Source of the DNA: Oxyruncus cristatus
Taxonomy: Eukaryota > Chordata > Aves > Passeriformes > Cotingidae
Assembly: GCA_013399855.1 (NCBI GenBank)
Contig: VXAY01002474.1
Location: forward strand, 135,046-199,045
Direction of reading: 5' to 3'
Length of the DNA: 64,000 bases
In this document: piece by piece, positions 11,501 through 23,964 of the stretch
How the letters are laid out: each line of letters opens with the position of its first letter
Numbering within the stretch: the first letter of the stretch is position 1
Made by a program: the position numbers and the translations under genes
The notes under the pieces: generated by a model
Databases searched by the model: none
Told to the model about the DNA's origin: nothing
Seen by the model: only the letters and a program-made list of their open reading frames with translations

Positions 11501-14049
11501 GTCTGCAGTCCAATGAAAAGGTTCTGAGTTTGAGTGCTCTAGGAACACAGGAATTCATGCCAGCACAAAAACTGTCAAATTATATTAACCCCTTTAGATG
11601 AATTTATTTAGGTTTCAAATATGTAATTGGATTTTAGTGTTTGGGAGGTTTTTCTGACTTCCCTGTCATTTTACATGTTTTTTGTAGGAGTCCATCAATG
11701 ATATTGACTGTCCATGTTAGTGACTTTAGCACCAGAGCAAGTATATCCCAAAAAGATGTGTTTAATCTTCCTGGGCTTGACCTTTCTGCTAAGAGTATCA
11801 GAAAGGACAGTAATTGTTACAAAACAGACATTGATTTGGGTAGAATTGGACAGAGAAGATTGCTTGCCTTCATTATGCTTCCCCATGGTGGCATCAGGCA
11901 ATTCCTCTGTACTTTGTTTTTAACTCACTTCATAAACACAAATCCATCATTCTTTTTATCTCCTGGACTACTTGTTGAAGTTGACTCAAAGATAAAAGCG
12001 TCTGTATCCTGTTAGGTCTCTGCTACACTTTAAGTAGTACTTGAAGGCTCTACTGTTTGTGAGACAATATTGGCAGAATCATGGGAAGAACATACTGCAT
12101 TGTGAACGAGAAATTATATTACCAATGAGACAAACTTAAAAAATAACGTTTTCTGTAGAGCTGCTTATAGATAGCGTGTTTGGAATTCAGTTCTAAATAG
12201 GATGCATTCTGTGAAGTTTTGTATGAAATCTGTTTCTGAGAGGATGTTTATGAGTCTTTTCAACAAGGAAGAGCTACTAAATTCTTTAATATACCAATCC
12301 AATAGATTGAAAACATATGCTGGACCACAAAAATTCTTGAGTTTATCCCTCTCCCACAACAAAAACTAACCCAAGCCTGGGCCTTTTGTTTACCTCCTGT
12401 GTTTTGAACCTGAAATGGGCACACAAGTATATTGCCAAACTCCATCTTCAAAACAGAAGCTAAAGTACTTCATTTTAAAAAGAAAGCTTAGACTCTGGTA
12501 TAACCATAACATTCTAGAGAGAATAAGAGAGTCTAGAGACTGTAAGGCAAACATAATTAAACTTCAAGCTAATGAAGGAGACGTGGGAGCTGACAACACT
12601 AAATGTGCTTGCATTTCCACATAGCCTTATGTGCTGCTTACTCGCAGGATGAATTCTGAGAGTCTGCATGCTGGGGCTTGTGGCTGTCAAGGACAGACGC
12701 CTGAGGTCATACCCAAGGGGTACCTTGGTGTATGCGACATGGGAGATCACATCTTTGGCCTCTAATTCACACCTTCTCTGAGTTTAACCCATTTATAATC
12801 TGGGCGAGATTTCACTTCTGCTACTGAAAGATTAAATATGTTACTGAGTGTCAACCAGACATCAGATGTATCAGTCTCATACTTTAGATTTGCCCAGTCT
12901 ATAATAAGATGCAGCTTATTCATTGCTAGTGTTATTTAAATGTTTAGAAGAGCTTTAAGACATGGAGAACTTTGTCATAAGCTTCTGTTCCGTCCAGTTC
13001 CCACGCAAAATCTAGGAATCACCTTTTCCAGGGCTCTCTTATTCCTTGGTCATGTTCCGATTCAAAGGAAAGAAGAATGATGTTCACCTGGCAGTTCTAT
13101 TAGATCTTAAATGCTTCTCTAACTTGAGTTCCAGATCGAGAATATCCGAAGAAAGGAGCCCGCCTCCTGTGAAGTTTTGGGTGTTGTCAGCTGTGTATGA
13201 AAAAATCAGCATTTTATTCACAAAATAAGAAAGATAAAGCTTGTAGCTGTCTGCCTTCCTCACTGAGGGAATATCTGAAAATATGGCTAGTGAAAAGGAT
13301 GTCGTGTGTATCAGGATGAAAATGAAATTCTTTTAAACAGAGTATTAAACTTCATTCTCCTGGTAGGCAATTCCAAATAGCAGGTAAGTGTGTGTTCCAA
13401 TCCATGTTTGGATTGGAATATGGCACTAACCAATAGTGATGAGGAGTTATCAGCTACACTAACCTTTTCTTTTTTTTTTTTTCTTTTTCCCAATTAGAAG
13501 TAAAGTGATTACTAATATTTCCCTTTAAAATGTGATTACCAAGTTTCAGGATTAGAACACCTGAGACATATAGGAGCCATTCACATCTCATGTCTTTTAT
13601 TGTACCAGTCAGCAATCTCTATTATTAAGTTGATATGCATATTTTGAAACTTAATTGTAGAGCTGCAGGCTCTAAGGCAGATATTAAGACTGTTTGAATA
13701 TATTTGTATGTATCTCACAAGAAACTTAGATACTGAATTGTAAATACATCAGATAAAATAGGATTCCTTTTTTAAGGGATGAGAGATGAAAGATAAACAA
13801 AAGCTTAAACTCTGGAGACCAAAAAAGAGGTCATTACTACTGAATAACCCTTTAGATTTGTATCTAGCAATGTATTCCTGAGCATTTGCTATACAGGATA
13901 GGTGGGTCAGGTAGTACTGCTTCAAATTCAACAGTATGCTCTTAGAAGAGATCTGAGAAGAGATCCAAAATAACAGTATTCAAAGATATTTGTGTCCATT
14001 TGTGTCTGATTTTTATTCATTATCTCTACATCAAGTTAATGGTTTGCAT
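8561..14049. other. Intergenic sequence, no gene seen
   Basis: About 5.5 kb without a recognised repeat or gene. A moderately GC-richer patch at about 9200-9500 contains a 134-codon open frame (9202-9606). Its composition is low-complexity (Ser/Pro-rich, then charged) and it matches no family I recognise. An A/G-rich tract at about 9600-10040 gives long Lys/Arg/Glu shadow frames. Poly-T/C occurs at 13466-13490. Confidence 0.55.
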
Positions 14050-14345
14050 GGAGGAAGAGGTTGGACCCTGTTCTGGCACGGATTTCCCATTGGGTCACAG
14101 CTTCCTTCAGGCATCCACCTGCTCCAGTGTGGGATCATCCAGGGGCTGCAGGTGGATTTCTGCTCCCCTGTGGACCTCTATGGGCTGCGGGGGCACAACT
14201 GCCTCACCATGGTCTTCACCAAGGGCTGCAGAGGAATCTCTGCCCCAGCACCAGGAGCACCTCCTGCCCCTCTTTCTGCACTGACCCGGTGTGTCTTCAG
14301 GTCTGTTTCTCTCACATATCCTCACTTCTCCTGGTGCAATAATTT
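14050..14345. repeat. GC-rich block resembling a dispersed avian repeat (unclassified)
   Basis: A sharply bounded ~300-base GC-rich island in AT-rich DNA. It contains a repeated motif GGGCTGC at about 14143, 14182 and 14223, each followed by a related segment (GGTGGATTTCTGCTCCCC and GAGGAATCTCTGCCCCAG). It ends in a TCTCACATATCCTCACTTCTCC-like segment near 14310-14333. I have the impression of a repeat dispersed in bird genomes but cannot name the family. Several overlapping open frames here (for example 13990-14385) are by-products of the composition. Confidence 0.45.
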
Positions 14346-15044
14346 ACCTATATGGTTTGATTTTTATCTCTTGAAAGGTGTATGATTTGAGTTCCTTGTC
14401 ACAGGACATCATAGATTCTAGGAAACTATGTAGTTCAAAAAGCAACAGATTACTTTAACAGAAGCTGGTAAAACAAAGCATGTGAATGGTGACATGGAGC
14501 TGCAAATCATTGGAAGATGGAGAAGTAGCTTACCAAGTGTTGATGTATCCTAAACCTTTCTTTTATATACTTCCATAATCTCTTGTCATCAGCTACTGTT
14601 GGAAAGAGACTACTTTGCTAGATGAACCTCTGTTCTATATTTTAATATCACTTTGTGGTTTTTTATAAAGAAATGATCTGCAAAGGAGTAATGATCATGT
14701 TGCTCTCACCTCAAGCTCCTGTTTTAGGAGCTGACTTTGAAAAAGTAGTCTGACTTTTAGGATTATTGAATATCTCAACCTGAACTTCCAGTTGTTTAAG
14801 GTGATACATGTTCTGCAGGACTGCAAATACTCCTCAGAGAATCAAAGGATTAAAATCTGTTGAGCAAACAAATACTTCTTGTTTTTACATTTGGCTGTCA
14901 TTCATATGAGACATATCAGTTCCTGGTTTTTTTGTAAAAAAACGCAAAAGGTCAGGATAATATCCTATGCAAGGGACCCAACAGATAACTTTTCCTGTAA
15001 TCATGATTACACTTTGCATTTGTTCTTTCCCAAAAGGAAAAAGA

Positions 15045-15070
15045 TTCAGTCAGACATTTGTCTGACTGAA
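15045..15070. repeat. Perfect 12-bp inverted repeat with 2-base loop
   Basis: The arm TTCAGTCAGACA (15045-15056) is followed by TT and then its exact reverse complement TGTCTGACTGAA (15059-15070). A further TCAGTCAG copy follows at about 15076-15083. The structure is palindromic; its function is unknown. Confidence 0.85.
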
Positions 15071-16601
15071 AAAGGGTCAGTCAGCAAGCAAACCCCTCTG
15101 ACTTTACAGATACGTAATTGCTTTGTTACAAAATCAGGTAAGCATAACTACTTTATTCTACAATATTATTTAAATGTGTCAAACTTGTTTCTGCCATATT
15201 TAAGAGAATTTTTTATAAAAGAGTAAAATTTTGAGGACTATTCTTTGAATGTGTATCAGAATTGAGAGCCCAAAGCTTTGCACAAAGACTTTCATTAGCC
15301 AGTTATCTTGTGCAAGAAATGTGCCTTGCTATGTTTGATGGAAAGTTCCATTTTGAACTTGGTTTTAGTGCCATGGAAATTAATGTTACTTTGGTGTCCT
15401 AAAGCTGCAGTTGGCCTGTTATATTTTCAAATACACAAAAAGTATTCCTACTTGCATATGTTTCTTGTTGGAGGAATCAAGGTACCAGTATACAGGGTTT
15501 CAGAACTTTCTATATTTGTTTTTGGCAACAATTTAGAAGCATTAAAGCTTCATTCTTTTTCCAAAGGTGTTAATGCTTTTTAAACATGTAATATTCCTAA
15601 GCATTTCTCCTTATGAAAATATTTATATTTTCTTTTCCATCAGATACATACTAAATAGCTATAAAAGCAAAGCACTTGAAATGTATTTCTCTACAGTGAA
15701 ATTCAGAGTCTCTGTGTTTCTTCCAGATTAAAAGAGAGCAATTTTGTCATGTATCAGTCTTACTTATCTGCTAATGTGAATGCCAGTCAGAAATCTGTGG
15801 TTTATGCTCTGCTCTGCCTGTAAAACTCACAGAGTTTTAACCAAAATCATTCTCTATTAAAATAAAAACAAAGCAAAAAACTCGGGACATTAATTTATCA
15901 CATAGAAATATTATGTGCATAATTTAGAAGCAATGAGATGAAACACAAATGATCATAGATACGTCAAACAGTCTCAAGTAAACTCTAGCAGGCAATTTGT
16001 AGGAAATTATGCATTTAACAATTTTTAGTCTGACTTATGGATTGTGGAATGTCTCATAATCAAAAATTTCTGACAGGTGCATTGGTCTGACTTGCCTAAC
16101 AGTGTATCTGGTTAGATATTGTTTATGTTTCTTGACCAAACAAGCAATTGGACCCAGTAGTCCTTATGATTAGGATTCTGGTAACTCATTTAGCAATCAG
16201 TTTCCATCAATATTTACCTTAAATGCAAGCCAAATTTGCTGTTACACTTAGCCTGTAAAATTGACAGGTCAACCCAATTCACATTAAAATAAATATTGAA
16301 GTGACACCTGTCTCGAGAAGCCTTTCTAAGGAAAAAGTGTTTAAATACAGAAGACAGTCACAATCACATGTTTTTAGTAACAGTGAACTGAAATGTGAAC
16401 AAATGAGAAAGTAGTATCTGTGTTTCTTAATGAGAGTGAATGGATTGATTTGGTATTTATAATTAATGCAATAAGAATTTCTTGCATTTCATCTTTCATA
16501 AAACTGCACTTTAGAAGTGTAAAAGACAAAATACAGCTTCCTTGTACCCATATCTGCTTTGTGGTTTTGTTGGTTTTTTTTCTTCCTTTTTACTGTTGTC
16601 T

Positions 16602-16670
16602 CAATTATGTACAAATATTACACAATTATGTACAAATATTATATGATTTCATGTATATCTATGTATATCT
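16602..16670. repeat. Two adjacent small tandem duplications
   Basis: A 21-bp unit (CAATTATGTACAAATATTA plus two bases) is repeated at 16602-16622 and 16623-16643 with one mismatch. Just after it, the 10-bp unit ATGTATATCT is repeated exactly at 16651-16660 and 16661-16670. Confidence 0.85.
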
Positions 16671-17998
16671 GCTTCCCTGGCCCTCATTATTATTTGCTAT
16701 TTATACTTATTTTCCACTATTCCTTTAAAAACCCAGTTTACTAATTCTCCTTTCACCCTTCAATGCAGCCTATACTCCCTTCATCAGCAGAAGTTTTTTA
16801 TTATTTTGCTCATTCACTATCAGAGTCTGATTACAGAGAAGAAAATCTAAAAGCCACTAAAAATGTATCAGTTTTTGGGTTTCAACGGTTTCTCATCTTT
16901 ATATGACCTAGGATCTTGAAATTCTGATGTATTTCTCCATTGTAAAATCTTTGGTAACACCCAAAGTGAGGGAGGAGTAAGACAGGTAGGAATTTAGGCA
17001 CAACTCAGAAATAGATCACACTTTTTTGTAAACCTGCAAAAAGCAAATAAGTTGTATATGGGTTTGTTTTGACATAAGGCAAGAAAAAGGCACGATTCAG
17101 TGGCAAGAGAAGATGGTACACTGAAACTGTTCCCTACTAAAACCTGGTTACAAATCACCTCTATATGCCCCCAATATGCATTTTAAACTCCCATCTTCTC
17201 CCTTAAATCGTTGTTATATTTTGTTAACTGCTGTTAACTTTGGTTGAAGCACAATATGTCAAAGTAAGAACAGGCTTTTACCAAGAGTAAACCTTCCTTC
17301 AGCCTAGGTGGCTTTTGAACTATTTCATGAATATAGCTTTTTTTTTTTTTGGCCACATGATATGTTAAACTCCTAGAGATTTAATTAAAATTCCGTATGT
17401 TTTGTATGATAATTTAAAACACAGCTACTATATGGAAAAGGTATTACCACAGAGTGCCTGGGACGTATGCCAGAAAGGCTTAAGTAAGGAAAGAAATATG
17501 TACATTTGCTCTCATCTCAATAGACCAGTGGCAATATTTTCTAAATCACAAGGATCTTGATGGGAATTCAGAGAATAGGATATAATTTTAACTAGTAATG
17601 GATTTACTTACCACTGCTACCTTGTCTCCTAGTATCTCTTTCTGTTCAAAATGACAAAATCTGGCTTTCTTGTCTCTTATTTTGAAATCGTTAGACCATA
17701 GTGATGCCATCAATAATCTCTTACAAGTCTATCTTTTGCCATTTTAAAACTTTGGTTTATGCATTTGCCCGAAGTTTTATCTGCTGAAACTCAAAGCAGT
17801 ATGATGAAAGAAGTCATACCAAATGGAGCTGCACTAACGCTTTAGTGCAACACTGGGGTTTGATACAGAGATTTCAAATGCTTGTGTAATCTCAAAGTCT
17901 GACCTTTTGTATACTTACAGGGTTTAGGGATTGTTTTATTCAAATGTATCCATCACTTGAAAAAATTATACATGCTCAGTGATAATTTCATTCTGCAG

Positions 17999-18366
17999 CT
18001 ACCTGAAAAGAGGTTGTAGTGAAGGAGGGAGTCTTAATCTTCTCCCAGGTAACAAAGGACAGGATGAGAGGAAATGACCTCGAGTTGCACCAGGGAGGCT
18101 TAGATTAAACATTTGGGTTTTGTGTTTGGTTTTTTGTTTTTTTTTTTGCGGGGGGGTGGTTCACGTAAAGGGTTTTCACTACCGAAACAAATTGCCCAGG
18201 GAAATGGTGGAGTCACCATCCTCGGAAGTATTCAAAAGACCTGTGAATATGGCACTTGAGGACGTGGTTTAGTGGTGAACATGGTGATGATGCTAGGCTG
18301 ATGGCTGGACTTGATGCTCCTTAAGGTCTTTTCCAAGCTTAATGATTCTATGATGCTATGATCCAG
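17999..18366 (+). mobile_element. CR1 LINE 3' fragment with internal G/T expansion
   Basis: CR1 3' sequence starts at the ACCTGAAAAGAGGTTGTAG motif near 18001 and runs through ATTGCCCAGGGAAATGGTGG near 18190. It ends in AATGATTCTATGATGCTATG near 18342-18361. Between about 18116 and 18160 the expected CR1 sequence is replaced by a T-rich then G-rich simple tract ending in a run of seven G. Confidence 0.85.
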
Positions 18367-20440
18367 TGATTTTATGGATGACAGAAATTTGTGAATTCCC
18401 TGAGACTGACAAGTACGTGTTGTGTGGGTTGTCTAAAATATTTACACACATATATGCACTCAAATACACACGCACACATGCATATGTATATAATGCAATA
18501 TATTAGCTTCAGACTACTTTAAATATGTAGAAATGATTCTATTTTATGCTCCTATATAGTAGTACTAGCAAAAACATCTACACAGATATCACTGAAATGA
18601 GCTTTTTTTCAGGATTCTAGCTGGAAATGTTGATCAGCAGTCTGTGTTTCTTCATTCTGTGTACGAGTATATAGAAAAGTAGATACTCTCTGTTCTTGGA
18701 CTCCTATCTTTCCAGTGGCTAAGCAGTGCTTTGTGTAAAAAAATTGTTTGAGAAATAACACATTTGTAGAGTCTTGTTCTATTATTTAATGATATCTGAA
18801 AATACATCCTTCTGCTAAAATCACCAAAGCACATCTTTTGTGGAAGTACTGCATTAAGTGAAAATAATTTCTTAAAGAAGAGGAAAGGCTTGATCCTCAG
18901 TAATTTGTGGAATACAGGGACTACCACAAATTAAATTGCTTCAAAATTGTATTACAATTGTCATTCCTTAGGAATAATTCAGCGTTATTTTTTTGCATGG
19001 GATTATATGATGAAGGATAGTTGAAAGGGTATTTTGATATTAAAAAACACCAACCTTCAGAAGGTGAGACACATCCTAAAACCAGTACAGCTACTACTTA
19101 CTAGAGTTTCATAGCACACGAATACGGCTTGCCCATGCAAATAGAGAACTAAATCTTCAGTGTCTACTTCATGGACATACATAATATTACATGTGTCAAA
19201 TGGATGTCCGTTTTAGTCATCAGTGCCATGCTGATAAAACATAAACTACTCTTCAATTTAATGCCAGCCAAAGTAATTGCAAACGTGAATATTTAGTTTG
19301 CATGTGTGTTTGTCGAAAAGAGGCAAAGTTTTACGATCACACCTGTTAGAATGCTTGTACTCCTGGGAACTAAAACAAAATTAAGCTAACAAAGAAGGAA
19401 AAGAAACACAAAGACATGATCAAAGTGAAGATGAAACTGTCTTGTTCATAAACCTAAAGGCTTTCCTCACTGTGGTTTAGTGAGAAGAGCCAGTTAGTAA
19501 CTGTCTCAACTGCTTTTGTGTCTATATAGAAAAATATCTCTCTTGAATAAAGTATTACTATAAGTTTCAGTCCTGAAAGCCGCCGGCCTGAAGCCCAAGT
19601 TGTGCAGCAAGAGCTGCAGGCACAGTCGCCTCCTGAGGTAGCGCAGTTGCTCATTCCCCCGCGGTCCCTGCGCACGGTAGCTGGTGTTCCGCGGTGCCGT
19701 GGTTTGAAGTGATACCGCCCCGAACCCCGCAGTCCTGGTGAAAAATTGCAAGCAGTGGGTCCGAGTGTGATCTCCAAGATTTCAGACTAATTAAGCTGAT
19801 TTGCAGTCTATTATTTAGGCGCTAGATGTCCCCATGTGCTTTGTTCTTGCTGGTAAACAAAGAGGAAATCGCTGGAACCAAAGTTACGTGGTGCAATGTT
19901 AATAGACATGTAACCGAGTTACCACTTTGTTACCACTTGCCTGGAATTTTGTCAAGGAAATAATTATGTTGGCAAACGCTAGCGCTATTTCCCGACGTAT
20001 TTCACTGGAGCGTCTCGAATCAGATCAGGGCGCTTTTTAATTTTTTTTTTTTTTTCGTATTGAGTTTGGCCCAACCTTGGTGCACGGGAAACGGTGGGAG
20101 GTCCGAAGCTTAAGACAAGCCCGTTGTCAGATCTACATCAAACCTAACAGCCTGGGAGGCTGAGGTGTCCTGATGCTCCGGGTCCCCAGCAAAGGCAAGT
20201 CCTGGAGCTTCACAGTCCCTCTGAATTTCTAAACCAGTTGATGCTCTTTGCTGTGTAACAGCTACAGGCACAGGTTCCTTGAAATTCAGTACATTTTTGG
20301 GTTCAGTTAGATTTTATTTGAAATCAGACACTAAAACAAACAAACAAACAAAAAACAACAACAACAACAAAAAAGCACCAGAAAGTGCTGGAATCAGATT
20401 TGTCAGTCATCTCTTTCCCCAGATCAGACTGCCTGGACTA
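18367..20440. other. Sequence 5' of the putative promoter
   Basis: No gene is seen. A short CA/TA-rich simple tract lies at about 18440-18495. A small GC- and CpG-rich patch at about 19575-19740 may be the outer shore of the CpG island. A poly-T lies at about 20038-20055. The open frames on the minus strand at 19454-19777 are composition artefacts of the GC-rich patch. Confidence 0.5.
20333..20375. repeat. (CAAA)n/(CAA)n simple repeat
   Basis: An A-rich tract passes from AAAC-type units into CAA units, directly upstream of the CpG-rich block. It could be a degraded poly(A) remnant, but no parent element is recognisable. Confidence 0.85.
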
Positions 20441-20840
20441 CGACTGCTGTGAGTAACTCTGTTCGCTCTCCCCGGTCAGCTCGGTCAGCACTCGTGTACC
20501 GACAGCTGCCCCGTGCCTCTGCCCTCTGCTACTGCCGCCTCCGATGCGCTCCATCCCTCCATGCCTCCCACCCGCTGCCTCTAAGGAGGCAGTGCGCTGT
20601 CTCTCTCCCCTATGCCACCCGCTTCTTCACCTGCTTTCGCATCCCGCGAATCTTTCACAGCGCCCCAGCACTGCCTGCGCGCTTATACTGCGGACTTTTC
20701 TTTATTTTATTTTTAAAACTCGGAGATGGGCATCTACGCCGTGTCTCGTATTTTAGTTGTAAATCAGCTTCTCTCCACCCAGCCCGGAGGAGACTCGTTG
20801 GTCAGGGCAGGGGTGCAAAGTATCCCCCCGCCTCTTCTTT

Positions 20841-21723
20841 NNNNNNNNNNNNNNNNNNNNNNNNNNNNNNNNNNNNNNNNNNNNNNNNNNNNNNNNNNNN
20901 NNNNNNNNNNNNNNNNNNNNNNNNNNNNNNNNNNNNNNNNNNNNNNNNNNNNNNNNNNNNNNNNNNNNNNNNNNNNNNNNNNNNNNNNNNNNNNNNNNNN
21001 NNNNNNNNNNNNNNNNNNNNNNNNNNNNNNNNNNNNNNNNNNNNNNNNNNNNNNNNNNNNNNNNNNNNNNNNNNNNNNNNNNNNNNNNNNNNNNNNNNNN
21101 NNNNNNNNNNNNNNNNNNNNNNNNNNNNNNNNNNNNNNNNNNNNNNNNNNNNNNNNNNNNNNNNNNNNNNNNNNNNNNNNNNNNNNNNNNNNNNNNNNNN
21201 NNNNNNNNNNNNNNNNNNNNNNNNNNNNNNNNNNNNNNNNNNNNNNNNNNNNNNNNNNNNNNNNNNNNNNNNNNNNNNNNNNNNNNNNNNNNNNNNNNNN
21301 NNNNNNNNNNNNNNNNNNNNNNNNNNNNNNNNNNNNNNNNNNNNNNNNNNNNNNNNNNNNNNNNNNNNNNNNNNNNNNNNNNNNNNNNNNNNNNNNNNNN
21401 NNNNNNNNNNNNNNNNNNNNNNNNNNNNNNNNNNNNNNNNNNNNNNNNNNNNNNNNNNNNNNNNNNNNNNNNNNNNNNNNNNNNNNNNNNNNNNNNNNNN
21501 NNNNNNNNNNNNNNNNNNNNNNNNNNNNNNNNNNNNNNNNNNNNNNNNNNNNNNNNNNNNNNNNNNNNNNNNNNNNNNNNNNNNNNNNNNNNNNNNNNNN
21601 NNNNNNNNNNNNNNNNNNNNNNNNNNNNNNNNNNNNNNNNNNNNNNNNNNNNNNNNNNNNNNNNNNNNNNNNNNNNNNNNNNNNNNNNNNNNNNNNNNNN
21701 NNNNNNNNNNNNNNNNNNNNNNN
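20841..21723. other. Assembly gap (883 N) inside the CpG island
   Basis: A run of N inside the GC-rich region. It most likely hides the core promoter and part of the 5'-UTR exon. Long open frames drawn across it are artefacts. Confidence 0.99.
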
Positions 21724-21802
21724 CGGTGGGATGCTGCTGGAATCGCAGTGGGAAGCGGCTGGGCTCAAATCAGCATCGCGGCAGGGACTGTACTGGGACT
21801 TG
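21724..21802 (+). other. CEMIP2: Candidate 3' part of a non-coding first exon of CEMIP2
   Basis: GC-rich sequence directly after the gap ends in GGGACTTG followed by GTAGGTAT, a good donor match at 21803. If used, it would splice to the acceptor before 33453 and give a leader with only the last 12 bases in the coding exon. This is inference from composition and the donor match; no transcript evidence is available. Confidence 0.4.
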
Positions 21803-23769
21803 GTAGGTATCCCCGAATAATCGGGTTATCGTGGAGTGCCTTCCTGGTGACTGATAATTAGCATCTGCTTTACTTGCCCAGAGGCACGGAAGAAACAGTG
21901 GGAGTTGTACATCGTCCCAGCCCTTCCAAGAAAAGAGGGCGTGTGGTGATGAATGCGCCGGTGTTTTGCTACATCATAGTTTAGGTGAGGTCTGTGTGCT
22001 GAAGATGCTGTCCTTGTTTGTGCTTTACATGTGAATTAGTGGCACGGATTCTTTAAAAGGGGAGAGATTTTATATTTCTGAGTAGTTATAAAAACAAAAT
22101 AGCATCTTGACAAAGACTAAATAAAGATAAATGAAGATAAAGCAGTATTTCGTATTTTTGTGTGACATTAGTCAAGTATTAATGAATCAGAGAAAAAATG
22201 TGAAATTATGTGAAATGGCCTATGGGTAGCAGTAGGGAGGAGGGGATGTTCATCTTTGTTCTTAGGAGTCTGTAGCTCTTCGACGTGCTTTGTCTACATG
22301 GATCCTATGCACTGCCTGCACAGATGTAAAATCTGCGTGATCAAGTTTGTTGTGCCTGTTCCTCGTGGGCTCTCCTTACTAATACAGCATCCAACAGTCT
22401 GTATGCCAGGGACTTTGAGCTAGGCACAGTGTCCAGAGGAGTGACAGTTTTATGTAAAGCACTCATAATGCCTCCATCATCAAAGAGATTCAAGAAGAAA
22501 AAAAGGGAATGTGGGGAGAAAGAGGGCAAAGACGAGGCATGTTGTGAGGTCCATGCTAAAATGAGTGTCTTCTAAGATTCAGCATATGATCTGAACAGTA
22601 GCTGGGGAGTGTGCTGTTTTGAGATGTGGTGTTTGAGATAGGTGTTTTTTAGTGGCAGACTGTAGGGTTTTTAATTATGAATATTATCACTTACATCCCC
22701 ACAGTATTTTGTGGGGAGAATGGTGGTGAGGATTGACTGGAAACTTTTAGCCAGTTCATCAGACTTGTTGCTAGTTTGTGGAGACACTAACTAGTAGAAG
22801 ATGGTAGACCCTGTGTGGAGAAGCCATTGTTTTCAGAAAGCCCTGTGAAATCCACTAAAGGTTTGCCAGCTGTAACAGGTCCTATGGTGGAAGAGTTTCT
22901 TTTTGGTGGCACAGTTCACATTTCTTCCAAGTTGACATACCAGGGAATGGACTAGGTTTTTTTTCCTCTAAGGAAAGGTTAGGTTTCCTCTAAAAAAAAC
23001 ATTGCTTTTCCTCTAAGGCATGAATATAAAAATCGGTAGAACACAAGCTGGGGGACTACATTGGTCATTTTACAGCTTTTTTTTTTTTTTTTTAATATGA
23101 GTTAATACATGTTTGAATAGGTTGTACTAAAAGGAGGTTAGGAGTTTTATATCCTTAAATAATGACAGGGTGCAGTGAGACAGGTGCTTTTCAGTCTGAT
23201 TTAAATACTTCAAAACAATATTCTTGTCACCAAAGGTGCAGATAAATGCCTCCATGCCTTGGACAATCTGGACTAGAAATGTTCTTTCATTACAGATAAC
23301 TTATTAGTTTGCTTTTAATACAAAGCACATTAACTTCCTTTATTATATGTCTATCATGTTTCAGAAAAATTCTATGAAACGGTTTTAGCATGCTTTTTTT
23401 GTGTGTTTTGAGGTTAGTTCAGCTTCTTGCCATGGAAGTCTTGTTTGCAGAAAATGAGCAGTTCTGTAGGTCATTATTTTATCTCCACATGAGGAAAGAA
23501 AGATGGGCATTAGAAATGTCAAGGACCTTACTCTGTGATTCGATTATAATCATCTGTCTTACCTGTTGAGTGGGAGGTAGCTCTTTGCTTCTTTACCTGT
23601 GAGATGGCTCTGACCACTCTCTGGAGCTCCATCTCCTCTTTGTTTTGTCTTATACAAGCGCTGCGGGCAGCTGGGGAGGAGAAGGAGCTTGGTCCCCATT
23701 GTTTGATGGCAGCTGATGCTGCAGCCTCCACAGCTGTGAGGCTACACCCCTGCTACCCCTGTCCCACAG

Positions 23770-23964
23770 CTAAAGGAGCTTCTTTGGCTGATGGGCCACG
23801 TCATGCATGTCTTCAAGAAAACTTGTCCCACAATCCGTGCAGCGACACTGTTCTTCACCTGTGTGCTTGCACCAACGATTTAAAAACCTCAGACAGATCT
23901 GGTAAATCTCACTTTTTGTATTTAAAAAAGTTATATCATAGGAGTATAGTCTTAAGTATATCAA
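23770..23964 (-). pseudogene. Possible relic of a C2H2 zinc-finger sequence
   Basis: The minus-strand frame contains HTGEEQCRCTDCGTSF, which looks like a finger linker (HTGE-) followed by C-x2-C and the conserved Phe. The histidine pair is misplaced: 8 residues after the second Cys (HDVAH) instead of about 12. A stop follows after 64 codons. A second minus-strand frame just downstream (23528-23731) is in another phase. It could be a decayed finger gene fragment or coincidence. Confidence 0.2.

Larger units (their letters stand above)
14346..17998. other. Intergenic sequence, no gene seen
   Basis: AT-rich. It holds a perfect 12-bp palindrome at 15045-15070 and small tandem duplications at 16602-16670. 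A 115-codon open frame at 14879-15226 has no recognisable domain. Confidence 0.55.
20441..21870 (+). promoter_or_regulatory. CEMIP2: CpG-rich block with N gap: likely CEMIP2 promoter and first exon
   Basis: After 20 kb of AT-rich DNA the sequence becomes C+G-rich with many CpGs from about 20441 to the gap at 20841, and again from 21724. CpG islands usually mark vertebrate promoters. The nearest downstream gene on the + strand is CEMIP2, whose first coding exon has only 12 bases of leader, so an upstream non-coding exon is required. Short-read assemblies often break at such GC-rich starts, which fits the 883-base gap. The transcription start itself cannot be placed. Confidence 0.6.

Noticed and set aside
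13990..14385. Three overlapping + strand frames of 93-131 codons
   Set aside because: By-products of the GC-rich, stop-poor repeat-like block. No domain, and frames overlap on both strands.
20449..21861. 470-codon open frame on the + strand, and similar frames on both strands
   Set aside because: Most of it is the 883-base N gap, and the rest is CpG-island sequence without a recognisable protein.
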